This document shows, piece by piece, positions 6,070 to 7,566 of a stretch of DNA of 7,566 nucleotides. The DNA is taken from NCBI GenBank assembly GCA_021106775.1, contig JAIOTL010000454.1, forward strand, positions 1-7,566. Reading direction: 5' to 3'. How positions within the stretch are numbered: position 1 is the stretch's first letter; the number at the start of each line of letters is the position of its first letter. Origin of the DNA: Planctomycetota bacterium. GTDB taxonomy: Bacteria; Planctomycetota; UBA8742; SKZP01; JAIOTL01. Under the pieces are notes generated by a model. The model was not told the origin of the DNA. It saw only the letters and a program-made list of their open reading frames with translations, and made no database searches. The translations under genes and the position numbers were made by a program.

Positions 6070-7203
6070 ATGTCGATATTTGATGAAGAAACTCGACTAC
6101 TGCTTAGTTCGTTTGAGAAAGGCTTGGGGTTACCGCTTTGGCAGTATCATCTTTTCTCACCATTCCTGATTAATCATATATCCAATCAACACTTAATGCA
6201 GCTTGTGCAGATTGCTTTCGATGCTCTTGACAAACCCTTGTATCCGTACTCTCAGCAGGATGTGCTTGATAGATGGGATGCGATTTCGTTACTTTCAGCG
6301 TTGTCATCGAAGCTGAGTACTGAAATTATTGAAAGTTTTATGATATTGCTCATTGAAACCCTTCATTTTCCTGCTGCACCCGTTCGCGCCAACGCTGCTC
6401 TTGCGATACTTGAAATCCTGGGCAAAATCAAGAATCAGGCACTGCTTGTAAATATGTCGCGCAGGTTGAAAACAGTTTTAAAGGCTGATAAATCGATGTT
6501 TGTGCGATATTTTGCGGATTTGGCAATAAAAAAGCTCAAAAAAACAGGCATCTCAAGCAATTTCATTTTTTTCAAGGGTGCAAGTCCGCTTTCGGGTATC
6601 GAATCGTCAAAACTGTTTCATCGGTTTATCCGGCTTTGGATAACAGGTAATATTGAGTTTTATCAAGGTGATTATAAACGCAAAAAGCTTGCTCTGAACA
6701 TGGGTGACGTTGACACAATTGAGCCGCAGTTGCTTAGCGATTTCACCATGCAAAATAAAGTTCCACTACCACTCAGTTACATGCAGTTTCTGGTCGATAT
6801 TGCAAACGGCGGGCAATTGTCTCGAATGACAAGGAATCTTCAGCTTTTGCATAATGATGAGTGGATACTTGAAGATGAGCCAGAAGCCTGGCAGGTTTCC
6901 TGGGTTTCGATATATCCCGCGAGACCGAATTGGGTTTCAGTTGTTGACACAGACGAGGAATTTATACCTGATGAACTTCAAACAAACTCTATCTCGAAAC
7001 AATTTACAGATATTGGTGACCTTAAGAATGCGAGCAAATTCTGCTCTTTCACCACGCTGATTGAAAATGTTACATCTAAGAAATCGTTGAATTTTGATTA
7101 TAATTCTGATGAAGATTTGCGCAAATTTAGTTTTAAGACCCAATCGATTTCTCGAAATGCATTAAAATTCTACCTTTGGATAAATCACCCTCTTCAATTG
7201 TAG
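6070..7203 (+). CDS. Hypothetical protein with HEAT-like helical repeats
   Basis: A 377-residue protein I cannot assign to a named family. The N-terminal half (about 1-160) is rich in helices. It contains two HEAT-like helices about 40 residues apart, VRANAALAILEILG (105-118) and VRYFADLAIKKLKK (145-158), each with the V-R-x-x-A-x-x-A pattern typical of such repeats. The C-terminal half has aromatic-rich stretches such as EAWQVSWVSIYPARPNWVSV (272-291) that look like a separate, mixed alpha/beta domain. There is no signal peptide or membrane helix, so it is probably cytoplasmic and may be a protein-interaction scaffold. AAGGGA (6059-6064) is 5 nt from the ATG at 6070; an in-frame TTG directly before it (6067) is too close to that site. 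It follows the secreted protein gene by 53 bp with only a weak 5-bp hairpin between, so it probably belongs to the ybeY unit. The transcript most likely ends at the repeat hairpin at 7231-7324. Confidence 0.8.
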   Translation: MSIFDEETRLLLSSFEKGLGLPLWQYHLFSPFLINHISNQHLMQLVQIAFDALDKPLYPYSQQDVLDRWDAISLLSALSSKLSTEIIESFMILLIETLHFPAAPVRANAALAILEILGKIKNQALLVNMSRRLKTVLKADKSMFVRYFADLAIKKLKKTGISSNFIFFKGASPLSGIESSKLFHRFIRLWITGNIEFYQGDYKRKKLALNMGDVDTIEPQLLSDFTMQNKVPLPLSYMQFLVDIANGGQLSRMTRNLQLLHNDEWILEDEPEAWQVSWVSIYPARPNWVSVVDTDEEFIPDELQTNSISKQFTDIGDLKNASKFCSFTTLIENVTSKKSLNFDYNSDEDLRKFSFKTQSISRNALKFYLWINHPLQL

Positions 7204-7230
7204 TACAGTGTCAAGCAAATTTCGAAGGGT

Positions 7231-7316
7231 TGTCATTCCCGTGAAAACGGGAATCCAGACTGATACATTATTATATTCTAACTTATTCAGGATTCCCAAT
7301 TAAGTTGGGAATGACA
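7231..7316. repeat. 86-bp composite inverted repeat (MITE-like or REP-like element)
   Basis: The two ends, TGTCATTCCC (7231-7240) and GGGAATGACA (7307-7316), are perfect inverted repeats. Inside them GGGAATCC (7249-7256) and GGATTCCC (7290-7297) form a second perfect pair. Each arm is also a hairpin on its own: ATTCCCGT/ACGGGAAT with a GAAA tetraloop (7235-7254), and ATTCCCAA/TTGGGAAT with a 5-nt loop (7292-7312). The left arm resembles the GTCATTCCC-hairpin-GGGAATCC dispersed repeats known from intergenic DNA of many bacteria. There is no transposase and I see no target duplication, so mobility is inferred. Confidence 0.75.
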
Positions 7317-7324
7317 GTTTTTTT
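7292..7324 (+). terminator. Probable terminator of the ybeY unit, supplied by the repeat
   Basis: The right arm of the inverted repeat is followed by seven Ts (7318-7324). If the 10-bp end pairing (7231-7240 with 7307-7316) forms in the RNA, the stem ends just one base before the T run, as in a rho-independent terminator. If only the local 8-bp hairpin forms, the gap to the T run is 5 nt, which is less good. It stands about 90 bp after the last stop codon. Confidence 0.55.
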
Positions 7325-7490
7325 GAATCCTTTAGTACTTTCTTGACAAAGCAGTAGTGTGTTTTTACATGAGTTAATCTATAGCAGAACAGGCATGCAA
7401 GGTGGATAAACCCATATTTTTCTTGCGACCCTTTTGCATATTTCACCGAATCTGTCGGGTTTGTAGAGAAAATTTCCTGTATTCGATAAA
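7325..7490. other. Gene-free stretch between two repeat elements
   Basis: I find no supportable gene, RNA or promoter here. The minus-strand open frame running through it begins inside one palindromic repeat and ends inside the other, so it is best read as chance. An ACAGGCAT octamer at 7389-7396 matches the one at 7499-7506 in the same orientation, which may hint at a degenerate copy of the flanking repeat. Confidence 0.5.
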
Positions 7491-7497
7491 ATGGTAG

Positions 7498-7516
7498 GAC
7501 AGGCATCTTGCCTGTC
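7498..7516. repeat. Short palindromic repeat (GACAGGCA type)
   Basis: GACAGGCA and TGCCTGTC are perfect inverted arms of 8 bp around a 3-nt centre (TCT). This motif is familiar to me as a dispersed intergenic repeat in several genomes. There is no T run after it, so a terminator role is unlikely. Confidence 0.6.
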
Positions 7517-7530
7517 AGAACTGAAACGTT

Positions 7531-7550
7531 GCCTGAGCGTAGTCGAAGGC
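7531..7550. repeat. Dispersed repeat of the GAGCGTAGTCGAAGG type
   Basis: This 20-bp stretch contains CCTGAGCGTAGTCGAAGG, whose reverse complement CCTTCGACTACGCTCAGG is, from memory, a frequent short intergenic repeat in Bacteroidota and other phyla. The outer GCCT/AGGC bases are inverted, with imperfect pairing inside. The window ends 16 bp later, so a larger element may be cut off. Confidence 0.6.
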
Positions 7551-7566
7551 ATCAAGAAGCTTTAGG

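Noticed and set aside
7300..7506. Minus-strand 68-codon open frame in the right intergenic region
   Set aside because: Its start is in the GACAGGCA palindrome and its end in the composite repeat. The product resembles nothing, and it has no supporting ribosome binding site or neighbours.
7204..7566. CRISPR array
   Set aside because: The repeats at the right end differ from each other and are not regularly spaced direct repeats with unique spacers.

Overview
The window looks like a chromosomal segment from a bacterium of the Bacteroidota/Chlorobiota/Ignavibacteriota (FCB) group with a fairly low GC content. Three things point that way. A DUF58 protein is followed by a BatA-type protein, as in the Bacteroides aerotolerance-like clusters. 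The YbeY metal motif ends in Asp instead of His, which I recall from Bacteroidota relatives. The right end carries short dispersed palindromic repeats of a kind seen in such genomes. An Ignavibacteria/Kapabacteria-like source is possible, but no rRNA or other marker in the window settles it.

Layout, left to right. (1) 1-1197, minus strand: the N-terminus of a BatA-family protein, cut by the window edge, lies downstream of a complete DUF58 (von Willebrand A-like) gene. A consensus TATAAT box lies ahead of DUF58, and the MoxR ATPase gene that usually precedes it is not there. (2) 1198-1617: a 420-bp divergent intergenic region with candidate promoters in both directions and a perfect 16-bp palindrome. 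(3) 1618-3921, plus strand: an unrecognised 767-residue protein with a basic N-terminal domain, a two-helix membrane hairpin, and an extremely acidic, probably disordered cytoplasmic tail of about 550 residues with degenerate short motifs. (4) 3956-3982: a strong GC-rich hairpin flanked by A and T runs, serving as a bidirectional terminator for the convergent pair. (5) 4010-4744, minus strand: yebC, with a good promoter and ribosome binding site. (6) 4902-7203, plus strand: a probable operon of ybeY (rRNA maturation endonuclease), a small secreted protein of an uncharacterised family, and a cytoplasmic protein with HEAT-like repeats. (7) 7204-7566: no gene, but two kinds of palindromic repeat. 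An 86-bp composite inverted repeat followed by seven Ts probably also ends the operon, and GACAGGCA-type and GAGCGTAGTCGAAGG-type elements lie at the far end.

Functionally, yebC and ybeY diverge from a shared 157-bp regulatory region and both serve translation (a translation-associated factor and an rRNA-processing enzyme). The DUF58/BatA pair is likely part of an envelope-associated, MoxR-dependent assembly or stress system. The best candidate for undescribed biology is the membrane-anchored acidic protein at 1618-3921. I see no mobile element with a transposase, no CRISPR array, no tRNA and no phage genes.
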